Made by a program: the position numbers and the translations under genes
DNA from: Caprella mutica
Taxonomy: Eukaryota; Arthropoda; Malacostraca; Amphipoda; Caprellidae
DNA length: 64,000 nucleotides
Direction: 5' to 3'
Assembly: GCA_947561585.1 (NCBI GenBank)
Contig: CANNZV010000839.1
Location: 62,001-126,000 of the forward strand
Shown: one piece after another, positions 45,900 through 57,559 of the stretch
Layout of the letters: each line of letters opens with the position of its first letter
Position numbering within the stretch: the stretch's first letter is position 1
Notes under the pieces: model-generated
Databases searched by the model: none
What the model saw: the letters and a program-made list of their open reading frames with translations, nothing else
What the model was told of the DNA's origin: nothing

Positions 45900-48110
45900 A
45901 CTTTTATTTTGCATAATATTACAAAATGGAATGTCACATTTCGATTTGTATTTGTGAAGATTTATATTTCATTTATATATGAGCCATCAGTATAAATTAC
46001 CACTTCTGTTAAATCTGAAGATAAATCCATCGAAGAGATCATTCACTTCAGTTACTTAAAGCTGATGAATATATTATTTGAGATATTAGCCTCTTAACAG
46101 TGGGTGTAAAACTTGAAGTGGAAAATTCTAAACACTCCCGAAATTGTATCATAAATGATCATTATTTTCTATTTGATATTAATTTTCAATGATTACATAT
46201 GTAATGATCTCCGTGTTGTAAACCTTTCTAAAAATAAGTTTTTAATGTAACATATTCAGCATAATTATCAAATAATGCAGCATATTATTCATATTGTGTA
46301 ATTCATGTTGTGAAATGCATTTTATATCACACTAAGACTTTCTACTTTCAATTGCGAATAATAAAAATCTGTTATTCTCGGCCTTCTATTTTGAAACTGA
46401 ATTGTTAATGCACCGTAGCGTAGCTGCCTAGTATGAAATATTTCCTTTAAAATTTTTGAATACATTGAATGACTTATTTCATACAAGGATTCCTTTTATA
46501 ACTATATATTATATCATCTAATGGTGAATCACTGGAATATTGAAATATTGTTTTGACTGCGCTATATTGCATAAGAGGATTATCGTAATTTACAAATGGA
46601 ACCAGTCGATTTCACAGTTCATATGTTAATATAGTATTTCATGAAATAAATAGAAATAGTAAATATTTTTCACAATATCGGAAGACATATACAGAACATT
46701 TAAATGTATTAAAATTTGAGTATCCATTTCAAACTGAATGTGATCAATTTTCCGATATATCCATTAGATATTCTATCGAGAGCTTCACAAAGTTACTACC
46801 GGGCTTTGGACTTCTTACTCACAACTCAAACAAACCTCACGCTCATTTTTTGATCAAACTAGACAAGGGACCAAAGACAATTTGAGAAGATTCCCAAGTT
46901 TTACCAATGCAATCAAAATAAGAGAAAAAGTTCAAATAGCTCACAACTTCTCCATCTCTTACTTTATGTCATTATGTGAGTTGATTGCTAAATCAAACTT
47001 GGACGTAAAATGTACCTCAAATAATAGCATAATGACTGAGATGATGATATGGAACCAAGCTATAGTCAGGGATTCGTTACTTCGTTAGCAGCATCATATT
47101 ATTTACTACTGAACATAAAAAGTTAGAGAATACACACACGCATTAATTGTGCGTGTATTTTCTGTACTTTAAATAAATATCTAACAATCAAAAGAAATAT
47201 AAGATAAACAGATGGTAAGAAATTATTAATACTAAGCGTAATTTTCAAACTGACATTTGTTCATGGTTAATGCATGCGCTGAATAAACTTAATTCAATAA
47301 GCTAAGATGTAGTTAATTACATCATTGACGATTTCAATCTTTAATCATTCCGATTTCATAGTCCTGTTTTTCGGGTCACAGTATCTACACCATTGTTGGA
47401 ACCAACTTGATTAAGATGGTTGCAAATATTTACATTTTACAATAGTACAGCAGAATTATAGTGCTCCAGAATTGTGGAGCTACTTATTCATTAATAGTAG
47501 TGCTCCAGAATTGTCGTGTTACTTATTCATTAATGGGTATAGAGGAATGTTGATGAAGAAATAGGTGGATGGAAATGAGTTATAATAAGTCTTAGAGATA
47601 CAAATGTTTATAGTATATAGTATATAGCCTACAATGTAACTAACATTAGTTCTCTCTCAACCTGGACACATCATGTTGGAAGAGAGGTAAGGGATTGAAA
47701 AATATATTTTACAACATATATGGGAAAAAAATATTATAACATCTGATCAGAGTCTCATGTTACGCAATCTAATGTAAAATACAAAAGTATCTAGTCAAAT
47801 AAACTTTAAACTCATTAAGTATATTGTAAATCATAAGACAAGTCTGGTTTTATGTAAGATGTGTGAATTCTAAACTTGAAAAGTTATGAAATTCGAAAAA
47901 TTCACTACATTATTTAATAGGGAATATATTTATACAAAATTAGTGGGTCTTATAGTTAACCGGTACTAATATTTAGTTAGAAATGCTCAGAACAAGCAAA
48001 TTAGTTCTAGATCAATTCAAAGAAAAATAGCTCCGATAGTTAAGGCCAAATATATAGATGAATGGAAACTAATTGCAGTTTGTTAACAATATCATATTTG
48101 CATGGGTTCT
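45900..48110. other. No supported gene; one short tandem duplication
   Basis: A unit of about 45 bp, 'gtgctccagaattgtggagc' + 'tacttattcattaata', is repeated twice at about 47,460-47,546. The open frame at 46,882-47,088 lacks any recognisable motif or splice context. Confidence 0.45.
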
Positions 48111-48116
48111 TGGAAA

Positions 48117-48602
48117 TTTTGGTAATGGAAAATTCGGTCTCGGAAAACGATCGGTTTCAGTTTATAATGGTGTTATTAAAGTACTCTTCTATTATTAATA
48201 ATAGAAGAGTTTGAATTATGAGTACTTAAATGTGTAGTTTATCTACTAAAAGCGGATAACATCTTTAACCATTGTACAATGATACATAACATTAGTAATT
48301 TTACAATGTTTTGATATTTATTTAACATGAGATTTGAGCGGAAAATTCGTTCTCTGAAATTCTGTTCTCGGAATATTCGGTCTCAGGTATAGATAAAACT
48401 TTTAAATTAGATGTATCGAGGGGCATGCCGCCTCCCGAACCCCCCTACCAGGTCATTAAACAATTATGAAATTTGCAGTACAACAAACTAGTGTATACAG
48501 CAAACTACATAAAGGTCATTTGTGTTGAGAGGTGATTTATAATTAAGAGACAGAAATTTCAAGACCGAATATTCCGAGGCTGATAATTCCGCCACCATTT
48601 GC
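48117..48602. mobile_element. Foldback-like element with 'ggaaaattcggtctc' termini
   Basis: The left end 'aatggaaaattcggtctcgg' is mirrored by the right end, which inverted reads 'cagcctcggaatattcggtc'. Within it, 'gaaaattcgttctctgaaat' and 'ctcggaatattcggtctcag' add more units. Its interior (48,285-48,430) matches 10,675-10,800, and 48,420-48,510 matches 35,209-35,280 inverted. The layout resembles the 8.46-kb foldback element. The boundaries are approximate. Confidence 0.5.
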
Positions 48603-48609
48603 AGGGAAT

Positions 48610-50320
48610 GTGTCTTCCATGCTCGATACAGTATTTATCATAATTTATGTGAGGATATATATGCTGAGATATGCAATTTCTCTAGTTACAAAATTGTGCT
48701 GTAAAAATGGTTATATACTGACGATATTGAGAAATTATATCATGAAATCATAAATACACTAGGTAGTTATTACTTTCACGAGCAACTATAATTATTTGAG
48801 TTATGAATCGTTCCATTCATATATTTCTCTTCTCGAGAATATACTACGGATGTTGTAATAATTTCAAACATGAGTTTTGAAATATATTTTCTTCTAATAT
48901 CTTAAAAGTGCGATATTACTGTCTGTTCATGAACTTTTTATTATCTTGAATGAATCCTTGTCAAACAAGCGAAAACGCTTTTTATTATTTCAGTCGCCCA
49001 CACCATATTCTTTCTTTTACTGTTACGATAAGCAGTTCACAATAATTGTTAGTTGAGTCTATATATTACATGTCCAATAACAAATTTTATCACGTTCTAT
49101 TCAATTTGAGAGAAAGTCATTCAACATATCCCTGAAGGACTATAAGAACTAGCAGATGGTGTAATGAAGTCATTCGAAACGTATAATGAGCAAAGTGTGT
49201 GGACATTAGAACACGAAAGTGCAAATGATGTGGAAGACCAAACCTCATCACAGCAATAATAACTACCGCCTAAAAATGAGAGTACATCAACTGGGAACAT
49301 TTAAAAATAACGAAAAGAGTAGACTGAAACTCCATACAGAAACAAACAATTGATATTTTAAATCAAATTGTTCTTTTCATCCTAAAACTTTCACAGAAAT
49401 TTCCTCTTGTGCGAGATTTTGAACATCCGGTCTCTAATAAACCGCTGAGATCACCATTTGTATTCTCTGCTGCGTGGGACATTTAGGTTAAATTACTTGA
49501 ACAAACACGTGAGAGTGACACAGCTATAGCATCATTTTCTAACTTTTTTCTCCCAAAATAAATAAAAGCGAAAGTTATGAACACTCTGCAGCACAAATAG
49601 AGATAATGAAGTAATATAAAAGAGACCTTTGTAAATCTCTTCAGACTTCTGATTCACATAGCTAGGAAATTGACACTCAGAAAACTAACGATGAATCTTC
49701 TCTAACATATTTTAATAAATGAGCAAAGGAAGAGGCTTTGAGAGGGTGACAAACTTCCAATTTAACGGTGCATGAATCAAAGTCTATGGCATAATTTTCT
49801 GAATGGAAAGAAATTCAACGAAGGTTTGTCCTAGAAGTTTCTTTCATGGAAATTTAATAGGGTTTGGATATTGAAGAAATTCTTCTTTGTCAATCGCTGA
49901 GAAAAGTGAGCAAATTCAATATTCAGGAAGATTTTGTTCATAGTTGCTTAGAATGTTTGCATATGTTCTTTTTGGTAGGCATTTGGATAATAATTAGTTG
50001 AAATAGCAACTCTTTCAATATATATTTTGATTTCTATGAAAGTTAGAACAACTCATAAGTTATAAAAAGAAGATTAATATACGTAATTATATACAGGGGA
50101 AGAGCAAGAAAGTGGAAATACGTGTCAGCTTTTCTTCTCATCCAGATGTATAAATTGTGTTTACTCTGATTTAATTCGTGCACAATAAATTTTGTATTAT
50201 GTCGATGATCCCTGGAGTCCGGTAAAGATGATTCGAGACCCATCTTTATTTTTCATTGATTGTGAATATCACTGTGTTTCCCAATTAAGGTTTTATCTCA
50301 TGATTGAAAAGAATATATTG
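48610..50320. other. No supported gene
   Basis: The stretch 49,050-49,950 is less A/T-extreme and may hold an old element relic, but no motif is recognisable in any frame. Confidence 0.4.
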
Positions 50321-50324
50321 TCCT

Positions 50325-50596
50325 ATAACTACCTTCGCAGATTGCAGAAGGTTATATTTTAGGCAGAATTTATTTATTTATATATATTTATCATCTTGTT
50401 ATTCGATTATCTCAAAAATTGTCCAGAATTTGGGACGATTGGTCAATAACCAGGAACGATTTGGTAAATTTTTGGGAGTAATCAAATGAAATATCTAAGA
50501 TCAAGATAATTTATAACTCAATTACACAAAAAGTATTCAACCAAATTGCCTGAAATTTGTAGGACAATGGTCATTATCCAGGAGCCAGTATATTAG
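50325..50596 (+). repeat. Left part of a split dispersed-repeat copy
   Basis: It starts 'taccttcgcagattgcagaa' + 'ggttatattttaggc' and runs through 'gggacgattggtcaataacc' and 'aaaagtattcaaccaaattg' to 'tcattatccaggagcca', matching 20,973-21,220. It stops where the 24-bp array begins. The missing right end, 'gtcatttataatcggcggcg', lies at 55,679. Confidence 0.6.
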
Positions 50597-50616
50597 AATT
50601 TTGATCCCAATCACAT

Positions 50617-51122
50617 CCCATGTCTGTCTCACACGGGATGTCCCTCTCTGTCCCACGCCAAATGTCCCTCTCTGTCCCACGTCTTTCCCACGCGGCATGT
50701 CCTCTCTGTCCCATGCGGGATAAACCTCTCTGTCCCTGGCTGGACGTCCCTCTCTGTCCCACGTCTGTCCCACGCGGGATGTTCCTCCCCGTCCCACGCA
50801 GAATGTCCCTACCTTTCCCACCTCTGCCACACGCGGGATGTCCCTCTCTGTCCCACGTGGGATGTACCTCCCTGTCCCACGCGGAATGTCACTACCTGTC
50901 CCACCTCTGTCACACGCGGGATGTCCCTCTCTGTCCCTCGCTGGACGTCCCTCTCTGTCCCACGTCTGTCCCACGCGGGATGTCTCTCTCTGTCCCACGC
51001 GGGATGTCCCTCTCTGTCCCACACGGGATGTTCCTCCCTGTTCCACCCGGGATGTCCCTACCTGTCCCACCTCTGTCACACGCGGGATGTCCCTCTCTGT
51101 CCCTCGTCTGTTTTACGCGGGA
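50617..51122. repeat. 24-bp minisatellite (~21 copies)
   Basis: The unit 'gtcccacgcgggatgtccct' + ctct repeats with small changes (cctcccc, tacctgt, ctggacgtcc). It is markedly C+G-rich in an A/T-rich setting. As 24 is a multiple of 3, open frames run along both strands (the GMSLSVPR cycle on plus). Several overlapping frames result, none of which I regard as a gene. Confidence 0.95.
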
Positions 51123-51179
51123 ATACGTTTTATATTGAGTCGTTGTGCAAATCTTAATTGTAAAAATATCCTAACTAGA

Positions 51180-52311
51180 TAGGTATTGATAAATATTAGT
51201 AGATATAACTAGGTAGCTGTTAATGAACAGCTGTAGGTAACTAGGTATGCATTGGTTAATACTAGTAGGTAAATAGGTAAGTATTGATGAGCGCTGGTAG
51301 GTAACTAGGTAGGTATTGATAAACACTGGTAGGTATCTAGTTAGGTATTGACAAACAGTTGTAGGTATCTAGATAGGTATTGGAAAACAGTTGTAGATAA
51401 CTAGGCAGGTATTGTCGAACACTAGCAGGTAACTAGGTAGGAATTGATGAACACTAGTAGGTAACTAGGTAGGTATTGATAAACACTATCAGGTAACTAG
51501 GTAGGAATAAATGTGCACTAGTAGGTAACTAGGTGGGTTTTGACGAACACTAGTTGGTAACTAGGTAGTTATTGATAAACACCAGTTGATAGCTAAGTAC
51601 GTATTGATGAGTACTAGTAGGTAACTAGGTATAGGTATTGATAAACGCTATCAGGTAACTAAATAGGTATTGAAAAACACTGGTGGGTAACTAGGTAGGT
51701 ATTAATGAACGCTAGTAGATAACTAGGTAGGTATTGATGAGCACTAGTATGTAACTAGTTAGGTATTGATCAACACTAGGTAACTAGTTAGGCATTGATA
51801 AACACTAATAGATAACTAGGTAGGTATTGACAAATAGTTGTAGGTAACTAGTTATTATTGACGAACACTAGTAGGTAACTAGGTAGGTTTTGATGAACAT
51901 TAGTAAGTAACTAGGTAGGTATGATGAATACTAGTAGGTAACTAGGAAATAGGTTGGTATATTGATGAACAGTTGTAGTCAACCATTCAGGCATTGATAA
52001 ACAGTTGTAGGCAACTAGGTAGGCATTGATAAACACTAGAAGGTAACTAGTTAGGTTATAATAAGAAGTTGTAGGCAACTAGGTAGGCATTGATAAACAC
52101 CAGTAGGTAACTAGATAGGTATTGAAAAACAGTTGTAGGTAACTAAGTAGGTACTTATAATACTACGTACTAGGTAACTAGGTAGGTAGTGATAACCACC
52201 AGTAGGTAATAGGTTGGTATTGATAAACAGTTGTAGTTAACTAGGTGGTTATTGATAAACATTAGTAGGTAACTAGATAGGTTGTGATAACCACCAGTAG
52301 GTAACTATGGG
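51180..52311. repeat. ~33-bp diverged tandem array
   Basis: Some 34 copies of 'aggtaactaggtaggtattg' + 'ataaacactagt' follow with point changes and small gaps. Variants with 'acagttgtaggtaactagg' form sub-blocks. The array is interrupted at 52,315 by a mobile element and resumes for one copy at about 54,463-54,497 ('gattaataaacagttgtagg', then 'taattaggt'). Confidence 0.9.
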
Positions 52312-52664
52312 TAAGGCCCATACTATACTGGCAGTTCTACCGCTGTGGTGCTACTGCTTTGATACTGCATCTTAATATCCAAAGTATACTGGACAGTGAG
52401 AACGCGGCGGACTACAAAGTATACTGGGATATTGGTTATGTAAATGTTAGGGATATAGGCTATGCAAGTGAATAATTTTCTAAATTTGCTATTGGTCATA
52501 TATCAACCTATAGGTACATATTTGAGTTTTAGTTATCTGTCGCACGAATTTTGCTGTTATTCTAAAAATAATAAATTTAAAGCACTATTCAGTTATAGGT
52601 ATGCACACAGCTTTATAAAATTAACGATTATTTTAATTATTCTACAAGCTCATTTCTAGAGCAA

Positions 52665-52862
52665 TATAAAAAGTTAACTTTTAGCTTATATAAAAAAACT
52701 AACTTTTAGCTTATATAAAAAAACTAAATTTTAGCTTATATAAAAAACTAACTATTATAAAAGCTAACTTTTAGCTTTTATAAAATGCTAACTTTAAGCT
52801 TTTATAAAAAGCTAACTTTTAGCTTTTATAAAAGCTAACTTTTAATAAAAAGCTAACTTTCA
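52665..52862. repeat. Short tandem repeat 'aaaagctaacttttagctt'
   Basis: About nine units of 'agctaacttttagcttatat' + aaaaa with variable A/T linkers. Each unit is itself a small palindrome (aaagctaactttt/agctt). It lies inside the PIF-like element. Confidence 0.8.
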
Positions 52863-53416
52863 GAGCAGCGGAATGTTTGGATTTTGGCGTGAACTGTAAT
52901 CAACAAAAAAACCGAACATGCTCAAATTATACAAAAATGAATAAGGTCTAAATGAGGTTATAAAATATATATGAATATTTGAAACAATGAAGGAATGTGA
53001 ATATTTACCATCACAAAAATAATATTTTCGCATTAGGAGATACCTTAAAATATACCTAATAATAACATCAGAAATAATGCAATAGCGAGAAGTAGTAAGA
53101 ATGATTGATACCACGTTAACGTACCAACAGTCGCTAGATATTTAAAACTAGTGTACTTTCCCCTTTTTTTAATGACGGAGTTTCAATAGAAATTCATTGT
53201 TGATTCAAAATTAATGGGGAATCAAAATTAAAACAAAAAAGATATATACAATTTAAAAAATTATGTTAAAAAATGAAGCTAAGTTTAAAAAAATATGTAC
53301 CTAAATAAAAGTTTATGTAAATAAATATAGATGAATATAGAAAATTATGTAAATATAAATTTATATTAAGAATTAATATAAAAAATATACACATGTTTTT
53401 TTTAATATTAGCTGTA

Positions 53417-54185
53417 CAGGCATCCCCCGCTTTAGTTACCAAATCACGACTCAGTTAAGTTACCAAACGGTAACTAAAACGAATAAAAGTAACAAGAAAT
53501 TTATAATTGCCACTCCTTACTTATATATCTCATTTTCTATGAGTTCTAGAAAGAAAATTTGTTTTAGAGTTATTTGACTACAACGTTAGTTATTTGACTA
53601 TTAATAATAATATACAGTCTTTCATTGTTTGTGACTGTGGTGAAAAAGTTTGAAGTCGTGCATTTATTATATTTTTGAAAATCCATCTATAGCCCAACTC
53701 TTACTCAGTATAGGTGAGTAATTAATAGATAATTAGACTTTTATAATTATTGTGCTAAATTTAACAAACAGTCATTTTATGCTCTATGAAATATTTTTGG
53801 TAGTAGGGTACTAATTTCCGAGTTATTGGTTGATTCTACAATAATTTCGGGCACGTCAGAAAAAAATATTATAACTATTATTTAACTACTATTCTAATTG
53901 GTATCATGGATACCAATTGAAATAAAAGTTTAATGATTATTATTATATAAAGATTTTCACGTGTTCGAAAATATGGAACCGTGCAATAACACGGAACTAA
54001 TGAACCAATTGTTTCTAATAACCTCAGCTCGATTATTAATTTGATGTTTTTTTAGTTTTCCGTGAATTAATCACAAAAAATTGTCTCCGTTTTCTATGTC
54101 TACGAACGGTTCTTATTTCGAAACATGACTCCAAATAAGTACCACTTTTGTTAAAGCGAGGGGTAATTAAAGCGAGGCCTGCCTG
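53417..54185. mobile_element. Nested pogo-like TIR element
   Basis: The left end is 'caggcatcccccgctttag'. The right end, inverted, reads 'caggcaggcctcgctttaat', followed by a second 'cccctcgctttaa'. TA flanks both ends (53,415-53,416 and 54,186-54,187). It has the same terminal motif family as 2,793-3,960 and no coding capacity. It inserted into the PIF-like element, so it is the younger insertion. Confidence 0.7.
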
Positions 54186-54845
54186 TATTAGATGGGATAT
54201 CTTCTACTTTAAGCTGGTCTGTGTATTTGCTTATACTTTGACTGCCGCGGTGAAACTGCCCAGTATACTTTGCAAGCGGTGCTACCGCGTCAAGATGCAG
54301 TGCCACCACCTAGCGACGTGTCAACGCAGAGTGCCAAGGCAGTAGCAGCTTCAGTATACTATGCAACTTTCCTTTCCATTAATTTAACCGTGATTATTTG
54401 AAGATGCGTAAACAGGGCAGCGGCACCGCGGCGGTGGAACTGTCGGTATAGTATGGGCCTAAGATTAATAAACAGTTGTAGGTAATTAGGTATTCAATAA
54501 CATTAATTAACATTATTAATACCAATATTAATAAATAACTTTATATGTACATATATTTACCATTTGCATTTAAGGAAAGACACAAAAAAGGTAGAATAAT
54601 ATATTATATTTATCTATAACTAGTGTACTATCTCGTTAAAAAATAACAGTTTTTGATGGAAATTGAATTTTGATTCAATGAGTTTTCAAAATATATGAGT
54701 TTTCGGAAAATTTGAGTAATCGGAAAATTTTGAGTTTTCGGAAAATTTTGAGTTTTACAGGGAGGGATAACTTTAAAAAAGCACGCAGGTTATCATATTG
54801 CATAATGATCATTCCAAACCTACTTCTACATACGTACATATCCGG

Positions 54846-54922
54846 GATGGCTCAATGGTAATGTCGCCGACTTCAATAATACATTAGACAACATATGCGA
54901 GTTCGCATCCCGAGAACACCAC
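54846..54922 (+). ncRNA. tRNA-like segment (SINE head or tRNA pseudogene)
   Basis: The sequence contains 'tggctcaatgg', which fits the polymerase III A box (TRGCNNARYNGG), and 'gagttcgcatcc', close to the B box (GGTTCGANTCC), about 50 bases later. Spacing suits a tRNA-derived promoter. The acceptor and T stems do not pair well, so it is not a functional tRNA. It could be the head of a SINE. I saw no clear tail or second copy in the window. Confidence 0.35.
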
Positions 54923-55129
54923 TACATTTCTTTCTTCCCATTTAATTTGTATATTACAATATGTTAAATTAAATTAATTGATATAAAGTCATAAGTACGT
55001 ATACACAATTACACATACATACATATGCAATAAAATAAGAAATGACAATAAAATTAGCATGATATTTTCTATTTCTTATACATATTTGTGTACCCCAATT
55101 AACCAAAGATTAACCAAAGATTATCCCCC

Positions 55130-55665
55130 TTGCAGAAGGGGACATCCACATTCCACACTCTGTCCCACGTCATGCAGAGAGGGGCATCCGTACACTGTCC
55201 CACGACATGCAGAGGGGGGCATCCGTACACTGTCCCACGACATGCAGAGGGGGTCATCCACACTTTGTCCCATGTCTTGAATCTCTCTATAGCAAGGGAA
55301 ATTCGCACTCTTTCCCACGTGGGTCCCACGTCTTAAGTCCCTCTTCCCTCTGTAGCGAGGGACATCCGCACTCTGTCTCACGTCGATTCCACGTCTCCAT
55401 TCCCTCTATAGCGATGGACATCCACACTCTGTCCCACGTGGGTCCCACGTCTTGAAATCGGAGTGTGGTAAGACGTGGGTCATGTGGATTTCCCCTCTGT
55501 CAGAGAGGGACGAGACGTGTGATCAGACATCTAGCAGAGAGGGACCCCTGTGCAAACGAAGATGGTTAGACGTCTGAATTCCACCGCTCCACGTCTTGTC
55601 CCACGTCTTGAATCCCTCTATAGCGAGACGTATCATACGTCTTAAGACGTGGGACAAACAGCTTT
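55130..55665. repeat. C+G-rich tandem array with 'tgtcccacg' core
   Basis: Units such as 'catgcagaggggggcatccg' + 'tacactgtcccacga' (about 35 bp), and later 'tctatagcgagggacatccg' + 'cactctgtcccacgt', repeat through 55,460. Beyond that the array decays into mixed orientation ('acgtcttaagacgtgggac'). It shares the 'ctgtcccacg' core with the array at 50,617-51,122. The open frames here on both strands are repeat-derived. Confidence 0.85.
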
Positions 55666-55676
55666 TGGTTAGCTGG

Positions 55677-55705
55677 GGTCATTTATAATCGGCGGCGAAG
55701 ATATG
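55677..55705 (+). repeat. Right end of the split dispersed-repeat copy
   Basis: The sequence 'gtcatttataatcggcggcg' followed by aagatatg equals the right terminus of the copy ending at 21,283. Its left half lies at 50,325-50,596. Confidence 0.6.
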
Positions 55706-55709
55706 TGCT

Positions 55710-56960
55710 CTACCTGAGACCATTTTTTAGTTTAATATATTTTGATATCTAACTATGATTTTCTCCTTTCATCTATAAAATATCGATTATGTGTGAGTAC
55801 ATTAAATTATTTAGTAGAACTGTTATATGTATGATCACAATAGACCAGAGTGTAAATGTAGTATATATAATCAAACTTCCTGTTGTGAGTATATACAGGC
55901 TTTATATTCCTCACAACAGAGTAAATGCATTAAGTTAATTCGGTTGTGCGTTAAATGTGAATATTAATGGAGCTTCAGTCTTGCCAATCCATTCGTTCTC
56001 TAGAGAATCCAGTTCTGCAGCGTCACTTTTCAATATTTTTAGCGTTTATCGAAAAATGCTCTCTGATATTATATCAAATCACGCAGTCACTATATTCCGA
56101 AAGCATCAGTTTCGGGCCAAATGGCTTTGAAAAGAGTTTATTCTTAGAGAATATCAAATAAATTTGGAAACCCCAAGAAGCAATGGGGTGTAAAAGGGTT
56201 ATTTATTATTAAAAAAATCCAGGTGAATTTGCAGGCATGCCTCTCTGAATTAAAAAGACTGAAGTTTGTGAAAGAGTTTAGCCTGAACGCTTGTGTTGAT
56301 TGGTACCTTGATGGGAATATGGGCAAGCTTCATATCTACCTTATATTCTTTATATAGTCTACCATATATCTTTTATATAATCTACCCTTTATTCTTTATA
56401 TAATCCACCTTGTATTCGGAAACAAGTATCTGTATATGTTATTGGTGCTAGAGTATTTTTTACAATGTATCAAAGCTAGTTGGGAGAAAGTTTGCTTCAA
56501 TTAATCTACATAAATTCACTTTCATGTTTTTTTAAATAAAATTAATAGCAGTTTATCGAGCTACTGATAATTAAGCAACTGATTGCACTTGAAGATGATG
56601 CTTTGGAAATGTAATTACTAATGAAGTGGAAATAAAAAAATATAACATTAATTGCTAGCTGATCTTAGAAATATTTACCAAAAATAAAAATAAAAACATG
56701 AAAATTTGATCGAGTGATATAAAATTTTGTATAATCTTTTAATTGCAGCTTCACTCGATCAGTATTAAAATAATTCACTGTCAAAATAACTGTTCATTTA
56801 ACTTTAATTAACGTATATTCATTGCATTTTTCTTGTATCTAATTGTAATATTATAACTCTTGCTATAAGTATATTTTCCTTCTGAGATGGGTAAATATAT
56901 GCTGCAAACACTTCGAAACATATCATTATAATTTTTCGTATTCATTCTCAAATAAAGAAT
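55710..56960. other. No supported gene
   Basis: Short open frames at 55,967-56,161 (+) and 56,144-56,326 (-) have no splice context or recognisable motif. Confidence 0.45.
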
Positions 56961-56965
56961 GCCCG

Positions 56966-57559
56966 TCACTGAATATAATATAGATAAAAGACGCTGTCTC
57001 AGTCGATCTATCCGTCACAAAGTCGGTCAGTCCGTAATAAACTACAAGATAGATACAAGAAGCGAGTCAGTCGTCCGTCTGTCCGTTAAAAATGGGTTAA
57101 ACAGATATTTTATCAATAGGTCTCTGTAATGTTACCAAGAGGATTTATAAGTGATAATCTATTTCTACATCTTCTATTCATTTATAAGGAAGTAACTGAA
57201 TAGCTGTATAAAATTTATGCAAAAATGATAGATAAAGCTAGAAGATTTACAATGTTAACTATATAGCTGCATTTTTTTTTGATTGAAATTCAAATCAATA
57301 TTTTTCAAAAATAATTTTACTCCCAATATATTTCAATTTTTTCCAAATTATGAACCAACAAGAAAAAATTAACCTCAGTCCGAATGAGAATGAGAATTAT
57401 TTATTTTCTGTTATTTTTAGTTTACCTTTGAAGTGAACCAACATTTCGTTTCAGTCAATTCATACGAATTTATGGATAATTCAATTAGAGATAAAAAATA
57501 TACCGCACACGTGATCAATCTGTGTAATAAAACCGTGGAATATCCGCGGGTACTGCTAG
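56966..57559 (+). mobile_element. Helitron-like non-autonomous element
   Basis: The right end reads 'ccgtggaatatccgcggg' + 'tactgctag' followed by T. A short hairpin (ccgtgg/ccgcgg) about 10 bases before a terminal CTAG is the standard Helitron 3' terminus. The left end is taken as TC at 56,966, before 'actgaatataatatagat'; this is a guess from the usual TC start and the following 'gacgctgtctcagtcgatct' block common in insect elements. Helitrons make no target duplication, so the boundaries cannot be confirmed internally. No Rep/helicase coding is present. Confidence 0.5.

Larger units (their letters stand above)
52315..54459. mobile_element. PIF/Harbinger-like non-autonomous element inserted in the array
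   Basis: The left end 'ggcccatactatactggcag' and the right end, inverted 'ggcccatactataccgacag', are matching TIRs that continue through ttc(t/c)accgc. The flanks are the trinucleotide TAA on both sides (52,312-52,314 and 54,460-54,462), as expected for PIF/Harbinger 3-bp TWA duplications. Subterminal 'caaagtatactgg' motifs occur near both ends. No transposase is visible in 2.1 kb, apart from the nested 53,417-54,185 element. The small MITE at 13,638-13,845 belongs to the same family. Confidence 0.8.

Noticed and set aside
46882..47088. Plus-strand frame of 68 residues
   Set aside because: No family motif, signal peptide or flanking splice sites found.
50537..51182. Six overlapping open frames on both strands in the 24-bp array
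   Set aside because: A triplet-length repeat keeps several frames open at once. The cyclic peptides have no unique part that looks coding.
54846..54922. Functional tRNA gene
   Set aside because: A and B boxes are present but the acceptor and T stems do not pair.
55059..55455. Several frames on both strands in the 55-kb array
   Set aside because: Repeat-derived, with no splice signals or conserved motif.
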